DNA of 64,000 nucleotides from Apoda limacodes (taxonomy: Eukaryota > Arthropoda > Insecta > Lepidoptera > Limacodidae): contig OX291547.1 in NCBI GenBank assembly GCA_946406115.1, forward strand, positions 3,973,001-4,037,000, given 5' to 3'. Of this stretch, positions 54,731-64,000 are shown piece after piece. Both the position numbers and the translations under genes were made by a program. How positions within the stretch are numbered: position 1 is the first letter of the stretch; each line of letters begins with the position of its first letter. Under the pieces are notes generated by a model that was not told the DNA's origin, made no database searches, and was given only the letters and a program-made list of their open reading frames with translations.

Positions 54731-55612
54731 GACCTACGTGACAGGTTGTGATCTCATCGCCACAACCTTCTAGTGTATCTTACACACTCATGGGCACTAG
54801 CTGTTAAGAGTCCGGGGGAGGCATTGGCATGTAGCCTGGACATAGTGAAAGCGTTCGATTGGGTCTGACACTGAGTTCTTCTGTCGAAGTTTCCACCTTA
54901 CGGAGGTAGGAGGTTGGAGCTTTTTGTCCGGCAGACGCATACGAGCTAAAGTTGATGGTAGTTGCTCTGATAGCATGGACATTAATGCTGGCGTCCCGCA
55001 AAACTCTGTGCTGTCTCCTTCACTGTTTCTCCTGCGTATCAATGACAGTTATCCATCAATAATGGTATGCAGATGACAGTACTGGAGATGCTTATTACAC
55101 GGGCCGTGCAAACATCCCTCATTCTGTTATGCAGGAAAATCGCGGCGAACTTGTGTCTTAAATTGAGATCACTTTCTCCAAGGCCTCTAACTGGGGATGG
55201 GAAAACTTGGTCCGATTCAACCCTACATATACACAAGTCTGCACGTTCACCGCTAAGAAAACCCCATTCACTGTGGTCCCACAATTCCAAAACTTTCTTC
55301 TACATTCTACCATCGCACCGCTCGCCATAGGCAGGGAATTCATTCTCACACTTTAGAACCGAAATGGTTACATACATAGCGGTTTTAGAGAAACTTCCTC
55401 CCGCGAACGCTTGGATTCTAGAATAAGCTTTATGCCCAGGTTTTCTCTAAGGACTACAGTATGGGGTTCTTCAAGAAAAAAGTTATTAGATTTTTAAAGA
55501 GTCGGCAATGCGCGAGTGTGTTGTTGCAAGCGCCCGTAAGCTGCGGTGACCGCTTTCTATCAGGCAGACCACAAGCTTGTAGTAGGCAACTTAGAGGTAT
55601 AAAGAAAACACT
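54731..55612 (+). mobile_element. non-LTR retrotransposon copy 3 (RT remnant plus tail T), opposite strand
   Basis: Same family as copies 1 and 2 but on the + strand. RT text begins near TCTAGTGTATCTTACACACT. It includes GGAGGCATTGGCATGTAGCC (motif A region), a battered motif B, ATGCAGATGACAGTACTGGA (YADDSTGD) and GTCTGCACGTTCACCGCTAAG (QVCTFTAKKTPF). After an internal deletion the sequence jumps to tail T (GTATGGGGTTCTTCAAGAAA ... GGTGACCGCTTTCTATCAGG) by about 55612. Several stops and frameshifts make it a pseudogene, truncated at the 5' end as normal LINE copies are. Confidence 0.7.
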
Positions 55613-55879
55613 GCTTCTGACACAACAATATATCTGATCTAAGGTGACTTTATAAATAAAATAAATAAAATTTTTTGTAACAATATAGGACGCACGATTC
55701 CTGATAATGACAAGACAAAATTTCGTCCCTATTTTTTCTAATTTTGCAATGAAATATATTGTAACTAGCATATTCCCGCAACTTCATCTGCGTAAACTTT
55801 AAAAAAAAAAACAGCTTTGACTGTTTTACATAAAATAACATCGGAATTCTTATACACATTTTCATCCTCTTTTTTGCCG
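55613..55879. other. AT-rich, no recognisable feature
   Basis: Overlapping small minus-strand frames (55454-55865) have no motif. Confidence 0.35.
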
Positions 55880-56182
55880 TATAGGGGATTTCAAAAAAGG
55901 TGAATCACGTGAATCTTAATTTTTAACGTTTAAGCCAAATTTTAGTCATTTCCATACAAACTGCCAACCCATATTTTACCCCATTAGGGAATTAAATTCC
56001 AAAAATCCCTTCTTAGTGCACACTTACGTCATTTAAGGAACGTTTGTGCAAAATTTCATGATTCTAGACACAGCGGTTTCAGCTGTTCATTGATCGATTA
56101 GTCAGTCAGAATGTAAATTTCTTCTTTTGAACCGGCGAACGTTGTTTCTTTTTTAAAACAACCTAAAAGGGTTGTACTAATT
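55880..56182 (+). repeat. family C copy 1
   Basis: ACCCCATTAGGGAATTAAATTCC, CACTTACGTCATTTAAGGAACG, TTCATGATTCTAGACACAGCG, GTTCATTGATCGATTAGTCAGTCAG. The same order occurs in 56513-56660 and 57090-57245. Confidence 0.5.
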
Positions 56183-56512
56183 CAGAAACCTTCCCCGGCG
56201 TGTGTATAACAACTTACCAAAATTCCATTACAATCGGTTTACCCTTTTTACGCGAGTCCGACTCGCACTTAACCCTTTCTCACTCGTACTTGACCCTTTT
56301 TTTTCTGAGGAACCTTCCCCGGCGTGTGCATAACATAGCATTTTACCAAAATATCATTAAAATCGGTTTACCCTTATTGCGCATGTCTGACTCGCACTTG
56401 ACCCTTTTTCTTTCTCAGAAACATTCCTCGGCGTGTGTATAACAACTTACCAAAATTTCATAACAATCGGTTTACCCTTATTGCGTGAATCCGACTCGCA
56501 CTTCACCCTTTC
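56183..56512 (+). repeat. three-copy tandem repeat, units about 122, 109 and 99 bp
   Basis: Each unit starts with CAGAAACCTTCCCCGGCGTG-like text, then TACCAAAATTCCATTACAATCGG, TTTACCC and TCCGACTCGCACTT-ACCCTTT. Units begin at 56183, 56305 and 56414; they shorten progressively through internal deletions of T-rich stretches. The end phrase CGACTCGCACTTGACC is the family A end, so a family A end was tandemly amplified. The 73-80-codon frames here are repeat products. Confidence 0.6.
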
Positions 56513-56660
56513 AGCAAAACCTTATCTTATCGGATGCCTACGTCATTCAAAGAACGCACCCTCCAAGTTTCAGGTCTCTACGATTAGCGGTTTTGGCTGT
56601 GCGTTGATCCGTCAGTCATTCAGGACAAAGCCTTTTTTAGATAAGATAAGATAAGATAGG
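56513..56660 (+). repeat. family C copy 2
   Basis: CCTTATCTTATCGGATGCCTACGTCATTC, CACCCTCCAAGTTTCAGGTC, GTGCGTTGATCCGTCAGTCA, GGACAAAGCC. Confidence 0.55.
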
Positions 56661-57089
56661 TAGAAAAAGAAAACTTTAAGTATTATTGTACACAAAAAAT
56701 CAAACACCTAAAAACGCATTACCTCTTTGAGCTTACAAACCCCTTAAATGAGGTACTAATATAGTACGGTGACATTCGAGACATTCCAATTTTAAAGAGT
56801 GTTGAAGTTGTTTATGTTTAAGTGAGTTCAACTTTTTTTGAATAAAATTGGATTGAGTTTTCAAACATGTGTCAAAATAAAATGTAATTTAAATCAAAAG
56901 CACCAAGGAGTATTGATATCAACTTCGAAGCAAATATCCGCCAAATAACTTTATACCCCTTTTTAACCCCGTTAGGGGATGAATTTCAATAAAATATGAA
57001 ACACGAATTCCATTAATTCTGTTAAAAAAGGTTTATGCAAAATTTGAAGTAGATTGGACCAAGAAATCACATTGCCCCACACAAACTTT
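56661..57089. other. mostly unassigned
   Basis: Near 56950-57010 a CCCCTTTTTAACCCCGTTAGGGG block suggests a further diverged family C fragment. Otherwise nothing. Confidence 0.3.
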
Positions 57090-57245
57090 GCCCCCTTTTT
57101 TCACCTCCTTTGGGGTAGAATTCCTGAAAATCCTTTCCTATCGGATGCCTACGTCATACAAAGAACACACCCTCCAAGTTTTAGGTCTCATCGATCACCG
57201 GTTTAGGCTGTGCGTTGATCCATCAGTCATTCAGGACAAAGCCAA
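57090..57245 (+). repeat. family C copy 3
   Basis: TTTTTTCACCTCCTTTGGGG, TCCTTTCCTATCGGATGCCT, CACACCCTCCAAGTTTTAGG, GTGCGTTGATCCATCAGTCA, GGACAAAGCC. Very similar to 56513-56660. Confidence 0.55.
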
Positions 57246-57495
57246 CAAAATGTATAGATTTGTATAATTTGAAGGTAGAAATGATATAAACTGTGGTAAA
57301 TTAACTCATCTGTTAGGCTGAACGTGCTAATTATCTTCCCGAGTTAAATACATTGTAATATTATTAATCATAGAACATAGATTCTGGATTGCTAATGAAT
57401 AAAAAAAAAATCAGGTCAGGCCAGGTCAAACATCAAAACTACAGTCGTCATATTGAAATGCTGTGAACTTACGTGACTTAGGTACATACTCCGGG
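57246..57495. other. no recognisable feature
   Basis: Nothing recognised before the RT fragment. Confidence 0.35.
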
Positions 57496-58500
57496 TCAGA
57501 AAACAGATTGTTTTCCCTGTGGGACTACAGTTGGAATTTTTACAAAATCAGATTTAAAACCACCAATAACTACAGCCTGGGAGCGGTTAGTGAGATAAGC
57601 TTTAGCCCATCGTAGCAAGTCACCGTGGATTCCTAGCCTGTACATTTTGGTGGGCAAGATGAAGTGATCCACACGGTCGGAAGCTTTTTCGAAATCTGTG
57701 TAGATCACGTCAACCTGACTTCCAGCATCCATATTATTAAGAATAAAGTTTGAGAAACATGCCAAGTTAGTAACAGTGGAACGTCTGCGCAGGAAACCGT
57801 GATGATTTTCCGGTAGTCCCTGAATAACAACTGGATAAACAGCAGTCAGAACCAATTTTTCAAAAACTTTGCCAAGCGTGTTTAGAATTGAAATACCTCT
57901 ATACGTATCCATCTCTATCTTTGATCCTTTTTTATGTATCGGAACTTTATGAGCTGTTTTCCACTTCTTAGGGAAGATGCCCTCTTTTAATGATCTATGA
58001 AACAATATTGAAATGGGAGCTGCAAGTGTTTTGGAACATTTACTCCAAAAAAGTGGCGGTATACCATCACTACCAGCACCCTTAGACTCATCAAGACATC
58101 GGAGTGATTTTTCTACAGGTGCAATAGAGATACTTAGTGTACTAATTACCTAGGTCTATCTTGGGATCAATTACATCAACTACCGAAGAAGGTTCACCAA
58201 AGACACTTAAAAAGAAATGATTAAATGCGTTGCAAATGTTTATACCGCTTTCATATACTACCACGCTTCATGACTTTTGGATAATCCGAACCGCCTCGCA
58301 TTGACTTGACATAAGACTAAAACGTCTTAGGGGCAATGCTAATTTGATTCTCCATTTTCTCAGTATAGATTTTAAAACAGGATTCGTGGATCCTGTTCAA
58401 ATCGCGATCCCAAAGTAATTTAAATTCATATTTTTTCCACCTTGCATGAGCTTTGGATTTTTCTTTTATTATTCGTATTAAGGCACTAGAATACCATGGT
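57496..58500 (-). pseudogene. reverse-transcriptase fragment of a third non-LTR family
   Basis: From 58500 downwards on the minus strand: PWYSSALIRIIKEKSKAHAR, MENQISIAPKTF(stop)SYVK, a short piece GINICNAFNHFFLSVFGEPS, then after a frameshift VEKSLRCLDESKGAGSDGIP and the main 169-codon frame WKTAHKVPIHKKGSKIEMDT-YRGISILNT, HGFLRRRSTVTNLA, VIYTDFEKASDRVDH (motif A, Asp retained) and VVPQGKQ at motif B. It ends before motif C. One nonsense codon, one frameshift and lack of YADD make it dead. The family differs from copies 1-3. Confidence 0.7.
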
Positions 58501-58574
58501 GGGAAAACTCTGCGACTACTTTTTTACCACGGGAACAAACTTTTCAATAACACTAAAAATTAAACTGTAAAATA
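58501..58574. other. junction between RT fragment and tail T
   Basis: Short unassigned joint. Confidence 0.3.
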
Positions 58575-58694
58575 TTTAGTGGCATCTCGCAACGCGCGAG
58601 TGATGCCCCAGGTGTTGCAAGCCACCATAGGCTGCGGTGACCGCTTACCATCAGGCGGAACGCAAGCGTGTTAGCCAAGTTAGTGGTATATAAA
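58575..58694 (+). repeat. solo tail T
   Basis: CTCGCAACGCGCGAGTGATG, CCAGGTGTTGCAAGCCACCA, GGTGACCGCTTACCATCAGG, GTTAGTGGTATATAAAAAAAG. Well preserved core. Confidence 0.55.
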
Positions 58695-58739
58695 AAAAGA
58701 AAGAATAATGTTGTTCAGCCGAAATAAATAAAGATCCTG

Positions 58740-58870
58740 TGCTCTGATACCGAACTAGAGTTCTTCAGACTCAAGAATCCTAAACGCTCGGGCTGCTCAT
58801 GGAGCTAATAAGGACCCAATAGGGAACGGTCTCTAATATGCCAGACTCGCGAATTCGGGCGTATAATAAA
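58740..58870. repeat. family D fragment
   Basis: AGACTCAAGAATCCTAAACG then GCTCGGGCTGCTCATGGAGC and GACTCGCGAATTCGGG. The first block is present in inverse orientation at 61910-61985. Confidence 0.4.
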
Positions 58871-60104
58871 TGATATTTCTAGGACCAATAGTGGGACCGG
58901 ATTTTAACCTTATAGGTTTTGATAATACTAAAGTTAAATATATGTAAATATTTCGTCAAGAACATGTTTTGATACTTATCTGTAACTTTCTAGAACTTTT
59001 CACCAGTTGCGTTGAGTTAGGCATAATTTAGGCATATTTACTGTTTCTTTAGAAATACATGAATATAAAATTTAAGTTCAATATTTCGATTTCAACTGTC
59101 ATTTTACGTAGGTAGCTTTATATTAAATAGTTTTTAGAACTTTAGAAACTTGCGAAACTATTAGCAACAAATCTCCCGAATTTAAGTTTTTGAAATTCAT
59201 AAAAGAAGCTTTAAGGCTTTATATAAAATTACTAATAAAAAAATAGAAATCAACGAATTCAGCTTACCTTAGTAAGTTACGTATTTTGTCGTAGTATGAC
59301 TCATATTGAATTAAAGTTTTGTTAAGAAAAAATAGATTTTTTGATTCATTTATCGGCATCGCACACGACCGCCATGCGTGTGTCCACACAAAGTGTATGT
59401 TGCTGTAAAGTTACACTTCTAATCTTTTGTGTCGTTATCAATATCGTTGTTATGATGAAGTGCCATCAACTTTCGGACTCTAATTCAATAGTGGCCCCAA
59501 TATGACAATAAAAGGTAATTATTATTAAAACATTAAATATAGTATATATTTCTAAAATTTTTAAAGGTAATTGAGTATAAACTTTGAAGACTATTATTTT
59601 ACCAATATCACAAATTTTAAATTTGTTTTGGCAAATTTATAAGCATTTTTTGGTTTAGGTATGTACTATGTACTTGAGTTTTCTAAATACGTTTGCATAT
59701 CAATATTAATAGCATCTGCGAGGTACCACACGGCGATAGTAAATGAAAACCGAACATTCCGTTTTCCAGGGCCGTCTTAGCTCGGGGGTGCAAGAGGAAA
59801 ATTATGATTTACGACAAATTTATTACAAACTAATATTCCGCTGGTATGCGCTAGTTCTCTTTATAAAAAAATATGTTCTGTGCCTTTATTTAACAAGCAC
59901 ATTGAAAGCTCCAGTTCAGCCATTGGCACGTTATATCTATCAGTTGCGATATTTAAGTTTGTTTTCGTATGTTCCAATTATGTCCTTAAATATTGCATTT
60001 TTACGTGTGTACTTCTATAGAAAAAACTTTAGAAATCATATGAACAAGACACTCACTTTTTATTACGAGCTTTTTATTAGCTTCACCTGTATGTTTGTTT
60101 GTAA
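58871..60104. other. AT-rich, no supported gene
   Basis: A 128-codon + frame (59743-60129) begins MKTEHSVFQGRLSSGVQEEN and has two hydrophobic stretches. No domain, promoter or splice signal supports it, and its last part enters a repeat at about 60105. I regard it as unlikely to be a gene. Confidence 0.35.
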
Positions 60105-60345
60105 CCGACTTCTTTGGGCGCGATTTTGACCCACTTCAAACGGCCAGATTTCGTTCAAACTTTGTAGATTTATTGAGGACCGATGACAATACACTAATTT
60201 GATGAAATTATTCCATTTTTCAATTTGCAAAATATGATTTTTGTTAATTTATATAATTTTCATCTATAGTCGATAAGGTAAGAAAATAAAGCACTCTCTG
60301 ATGCTTCGCATCATGAGTCGTGCAATAGTTTAAAATTAAAATAAC
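60105..60345 (+). repeat. dispersed repeat starting GTAACCGACTTC
   Basis: GTAACCGACTTCTTTGGGCG, CAAACTTTGTAGATTTATTG and GGACCGATGACAATACACTA resemble a lepidopteran interspersed repeat whose outer end relates to the ACCGGCTTC end of family E. Confidence 0.35.
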
Positions 60346-60381
60346 AAGCTATTATAAATAATCGAAACTAAAAAGTAGAAA

Positions 60382-60782
60382 ATAAATAATAGTTTAAAAA
60401 AACTAAAAAACACGCTTTTTATAGAAAACCGAACTAAAAAATAGAAAATAAATTTTAATGAATTTAAATTAAGAAAATAGTGTTAAAAATTTCAATGAAT
60501 ATAAATTAATAATAGTGAGAATAAAAAAAAAAATATTTTATTTTAAAAAAAGCGTGGGGTGCTTTTTAAGATATTATCGAAATGATAATCACTCTACTCA
60601 TATCTGTCAATAAAATATTTATAACTATTGACACCATGCACCCCACGCTTTTTTTAAAATAAAATAATTTTTTTTTATTCACACTATTATTAATTTAAAT
60701 TCATTAACATTTATTTTCTATTTTTTAGTTCGGTTTTCTATAAAAAGCGTGTTTTTTAGTTTTTTTTAAACTATTATTTATT
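60382..60782. mobile_element. 400-bp palindromic fold-back element
   Basis: The left arm (60382-60561: AATAATAGTTTAAAAAAACT, AACACGCTTTTTATAGAAAA, CCGAACTAAAAAATAGAAAA ... AAAAAAAGCGTGGGGTGC) is inverted in the right arm (60636-60781). The left arm carries an extra diverged direct duplication (AATGAATTTAAATTAAG / AATGAATATAAATTAAT) that the right arm lacks. The spacer holds two small hairpins of its own (ATTATCGAAATGATAAT; GTCAAT...ATTGAC). No coding. It would form a large cruciform. No target duplication was found. Confidence 0.7.
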
Positions 60783-61129
60783 CTTAAACTTTATATAATC
60801 AAAGAGTTGCTATAGAAATCCCACGCTGATTAACCGAATTTAATGCAAGTGGAGCGGGCAAAATATTGAATAAAAATTATTAATATTAAATAATTCGTAA
60901 ATATTAAATAACAAAAAAACCCGCTAAAGAAATCATCTTACAATTGACTTTCATCAAAAACTAAAACGTAGTTGACTACCCTAAATAAAACAGTTGATTA
61001 ATTTATTCTTACTCTGGCGCTGAATATGATAAGGTAGACGGTCCTGAATTTGCTAGTCTTTGTACGAATTGCACCTTAATTATGTTTTTGATACCGGTTG
61101 ATTAATAATATGAGTGTAAAACTGTAAAT
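60783..61129. other. AT-rich, no recognisable feature
   Basis: Nothing recognised. Confidence 0.4.
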
Positions 61130-61262
61130 TATGTTCCGCGAATTTCTGGGAGGGGTGATAGAACCCTCCTGTAAATGGAAATGCACAAAATCTCCCTTTT
61201 TAGGGTTTCGTATATAGCCAAATGAATTAGTCATGTCCGTCCATCCGTAGCGAGCGATAAGT
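61130..61262 (-). repeat. family A fragment
   Basis: GGGAGGGGTGATAGAACCCTCC, TCTCCCTTTTTAGGGTTTCG, TCATGTCCGTCCATCCGTAG: diverged family A words. Confidence 0.4.
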
Positions 61263-61879
61263 TTATAGTTACAAATATTAACTATTAAAATATTATATAT
61301 CATTAAAAATATAGTATTTCATAACTTTGAAGATTCAAAAGTGTTTGTTGAAACCTAATTTGAATAAAAGAAATGAACTGACTTTGAATAATACACCCGC
61401 GCGCTCAAAAATACAGAACCTTAATTTTTAACATTGGATGAAAATAAATGGTAAATATTGGCAATTAATGCATCAACCTGTATTTATTTGCAAAAACTGA
61501 GACAGAGTTTGTCAATATCGTTCAGCAGACGCGGATGTTGGAAGATGAAATATATATTATCCGCCCTGTGTGTGCACGTCCATTGATTTATATGGAGAGC
61601 GATATTTGCAGATATACAGCGTCGCTGCGGTGTATATTTTTGATAGTATCTGCCTCGTATGTGACAACTTTAATTTTACAATCTCGGGGTATGCACAGTA
61701 GCATCAAGGAATACGCACGGCAATCTCTTGAATAAGACATTACATACTGTAGTGCATTAAAATTTTTTAGAGAAAAACTCAAAAATATGTATCTGATAAC
61801 ATATCAAAATTTAGAGAAATTTAACAATGTTAAAACCCAAATTCTTTCTACTATAGGAGTTAGACCTACTCGCATACAG
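61263..61879. other. no recognisable feature
   Basis: Two opposed 64-66-codon frames at 61535-61782 have no motif. Confidence 0.35.
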
Positions 61880-62035
61880 TTTTCTCACGCATTAACGAGT
61901 CTAGCGTATCCTAGACCTTTCCCAATAGATTCCTTGAGCAGCCCGCGAGTTTACGATTCTTGAGTCTTAAAGACTCTAGAACTAGATCCTACTCGAAACT
62001 GTTCCCAATAAGCTCTCAGGATCAGCTTTTCTGAA
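61880..62035. repeat. family D fragment, inverted
   Basis: GAGCAGCCCGCGAGTTTACG and ATTCTTGAGTCTT are the reverse complement of the words at 58740-58870; ACTGTTCCCAATAAGCTCTC matches the end seen at 12766-12785. Confidence 0.45.
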
Positions 62036-62110
62036 GGCATATGGGAAAGTTCAGCAGTGGACATCTTTCGGCTGAGACGATAACGTATAATATGTTACGT
62101 AATCTTACTC
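62036..62110 (+). pseudogene. non-LTR pol C-terminal relic
   Basis: AAGTTCAGCAGTGGACATCT TTCGGCTGAGACGAT reads VQQWTSFG followed by a stop, the usual final residues of one group of insect pol ORFs. Only the very end remains. Confidence 0.4.
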
Positions 62111-62454
62111 GGCATGCAGCCTTTACAATATTTACTAATTCTAGCTTCTAGCTTGTTATTTCTGGAAACTCGAGTGTCTGTTGGAAACATATCGAGTGAA
62201 GTGAACTTAAGTGAAGAGGCACCCACTTAACGGAGCACGAACTGCATTAACTCTAGCGGCTGCAAGTGGCGCGATGCATCTTGCATGAGCAACACGAGAA
62301 GAACGTAGCTAGAGTCTCAAGATGGCATTCTGTATCGGTTCAAATTTATGACTTATCGAATAAATTGGATTATTTTCACATTTTTTTAGGATATTTGACA
62401 GGGATGTCATAATTTGGTGGGTTATAGATATTTAAAGTTTGCAAGATAGTAAAA
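62111..62454. other. unassigned; mixed-composition patch
   Basis: 62200-62330 is richer in G and C (ACCCACTTAACGGAGCACGA, TAGCGGCTGCAAGTGGCGCG) but shows no open frame or repeat I recognise. Confidence 0.3.
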
Positions 62455-62940
62455 TCCGGCCAAGTGTTAGTCTGGCTCACGCACGGGGGTTCTGTACAAA
62501 CTTATAATATGTAGATAGTTCTTCCATCATGGGACAAGTCACATTTTTATGATCCGGTTTTTGGATTTTTTCCTAGATTTGTGATGTAACAGCTTCTTGC
62601 CAAATTTCATGATTCTAGGTCAACGGATTATACCTCAGCGGTTTTAATACATTACGGTCACAACATGCGACAAATATAACCGTATTTTAGGCATATTTTT
62701 TGTTGCATTGACTTAGAAGCTTGATTTTTTACAACTTTAAGTGACCGTAGACTTTAGAATTTGATATTAATTTCAACTTTATACCTCCACGCGTTCTTGA
62801 GTACAGGGTCTTGACAGATAGGCAGACAAACTTTTTAATGTGTTATAACTACAAATTAACGAAATTTCATGATTGTAGGCCAAAGGGAAGTACCCCATAG
62901 GTTTTGATTTATTTTTGAACTACGGAACCCTAAATAGACA
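62455..62940 (-). repeat. family A copy, diverged, full length
   Basis: AATCCGGCCAAGTGTTAGTC at the left is the inverted GACTCGCACTTGGCCGG-type end. Then come TTCATGATTCTAGGTCAACGG, TTGACAGATAGGCAGACAAA and, at the right, GAACTACGGAACCCTAAA. Two TTTCATGATT-TAGG blocks show internal repetition. Confidence 0.5.
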
Positions 62941-63050
62941 TATGTGAAGACCACAATCTGCACTGGGCCCGCGTGTGGACTATGACCCAAATCGCCCTCG
63001 GTGCGGGTAGACCGTGCCCCAACAGTGGGGATGTATGGGGCTAAGGCAGA
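62941..63050 (+). repeat. retroelement tail fragment
   Basis: GCACTGGGCCCGCGTGTGGA CTATGACCCAAATCGCCCTC then CCCCAACAGTGGGGATGTAT. I recall this phrase as the downstream end of a lepidopteran pol-containing repeat. Confidence 0.35.
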
Positions 63051-64000
63051 TAATCATGGCTACATGCGGTAGATTAACCCTTTGACATTTGAATCTGTAG
63101 AAGTTGTAAGATTACCTACAATCTTTGTTTTGTACTGTCGCTATCAGGGCAGCACCTTACGCACGAAACGCTAGATTACAAACGTAGCCTTTTTGTTTCT
63201 GGCAATACTGTGTGGTTGTCATTAGTCTGCAGAAATATCTTATTGAAAAAAACATAAAGGTTCGTGTTTATTTTACTTATACGTTCGTGTATATTAAATA
63301 CGAATTACTTTTATAGTATTTTCTACTGTGTTAGCGTAAAATCAACATGTTGCGTATGTGCAAGTGCTAATAATTGTCAAGGAAAGATCATACTTACTTA
63401 AGGTAGTCCAATTTTGTTTATATTTTAAGTTTTAGATGTAGAACTTATTCCTATTTTCATGTCCTCTCAGATTATTAAGTCATCGTAATCCTAAGAGGAC
63501 GTAGGACAGACAGACGTGGTCCATTTGCAGACTGCTTTTAATTTGGGTTCAACTGTACCTGTCATCATTGACGAAACATTCTTATATTCCTAAAATTACG
63601 TTTCAACTTCAATGGGTTCGAAGATAAACGATAAACTAAATCATTTCGCTGTGTGTACTAGGTATGTACAAACATATTCCATAAACGATATTAATTGGAA
63701 CAAAACACCATATTTGTCAATTGCTTTCATTAGAATATGATTATCTAAGTACATTAATCAACCACCAACACCTAAAAATTTCCAATTTACACTACAAACC
63801 ACCCTGCTGTGGTCGCACTTAGCATCAATCTCATTCAAAAGTTATTCATATACTAAGTAATTCATATATTACTAAAACTCTTTTAATTGGTCTAAGTTAT
63901 AACTGAATCAATAATTTGGTACTTCATAAAGTGCCTGATATATTCATTATAGCAAACTAACAGTTTTGTTCGATATTGCGGTTCTCAAGTTATTGGACCA
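63051..64000. other. no recognisable feature
   Basis: AT-rich DNA to the window edge; nothing recognised. Confidence 0.4.

Noticed and set aside
59743..60129. 128-codon frame with hydrophobic stretches
   Set aside because: No domain, no promoter or splice signals, and its end runs into a dispersed repeat. Composition looks like translated AT-rich DNA.
61535..61782. Opposed 64-66-codon frames
   Set aside because: Mutual shadows with no motif or conserved context.
1..64000. CRISPR arrays, rRNA genes, intact tRNA genes, telomeric (TTAGG)n
   Set aside because: No spaced identical direct repeats, no rRNA core words, no complete tRNA fold and no TTAGG/CCTAA array were seen on either strand.

Overview
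The window is AT-rich eukaryotic DNA with no bacterial-style operons. It looks like nuclear DNA of a moth or butterfly. This rests on dispersed repeats that I associate with lepidopteran genomes: the GGTTCCGTACCC family, the family with GGAGATAGTTTGAGTCCC, tRNA-derived SINEs with a GTTCATCACA body, and the non-LTR 3' tail with GTGACCGCTTACCATCAGGC. No species is claimed.

Most of the window is non-coding and repeat-derived. The one host-gene signal is on the + strand. A CpG-rich promoter-like segment (about 13.9-14.2 kb) has a perfect TGACGTCA site and a CCAAT box, and ends in a short ATG-containing exon with a consensus donor at 14220/14221. A second candidate exon lies at 43634-43723, behind a strong polypyrimidine/AG acceptor. 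It is open in only one frame, and that frame is the one set by the first exon. If they belong together, everything from 14.2 to 43.6 kb is one intron of about 29.4 kb, into which the transposons below inserted.

Layout: 1-13.9 kb, old dispersed repeats, SINE relics, a fold-back element, a 33-bp minisatellite and a GC-rich island. 13.9-14.2 kb, promoter and exon 1. 14.2-29 kb, AT-rich intron-like DNA with a 455-bp hAT relic carrying a transposase C-terminal fragment and an exact 8-bp target duplication, a TTA-flanked MITE, a (GT)n tract and a cluster of CGAATC-type words. 29.3-32.4 kb, a non-LTR retrotransposon (copy 1, minus strand) with a nearly complete endonuclease and reverse transcriptase. 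32.4-36.2 kb, a transposase remnant, then a Tc1/mariner element with an intact DD35E transposase, 26-bp terminal repeats and TA duplications, into which a non-autonomous hAT element has inserted. 36.5-47.4 kb, repeat tails, two reverse-transcriptase relics, the candidate exon, MITEs and a perfect 24-bp hairpin. 47.4-58.7 kb, a LINE graveyard: copy 2 and copy 3 of the same non-LTR family, a separate two-ORF CR1-like LINE cut off before its RT domain, and a further RT fragment on the minus strand. 58.7-64 kb, AT-rich DNA with a 400-bp palindrome and more dispersed repeats.

The mobile elements do not act together, but they can be layered in time: a hAT element sits inside the Tc1 element, and the LINE copies share a tail whose solo fragments are scattered across the window. 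Only the Tc1/mariner transposase looks capable of making a full protein. No CRISPR array, operon, intact rRNA or intact tRNA gene was seen.
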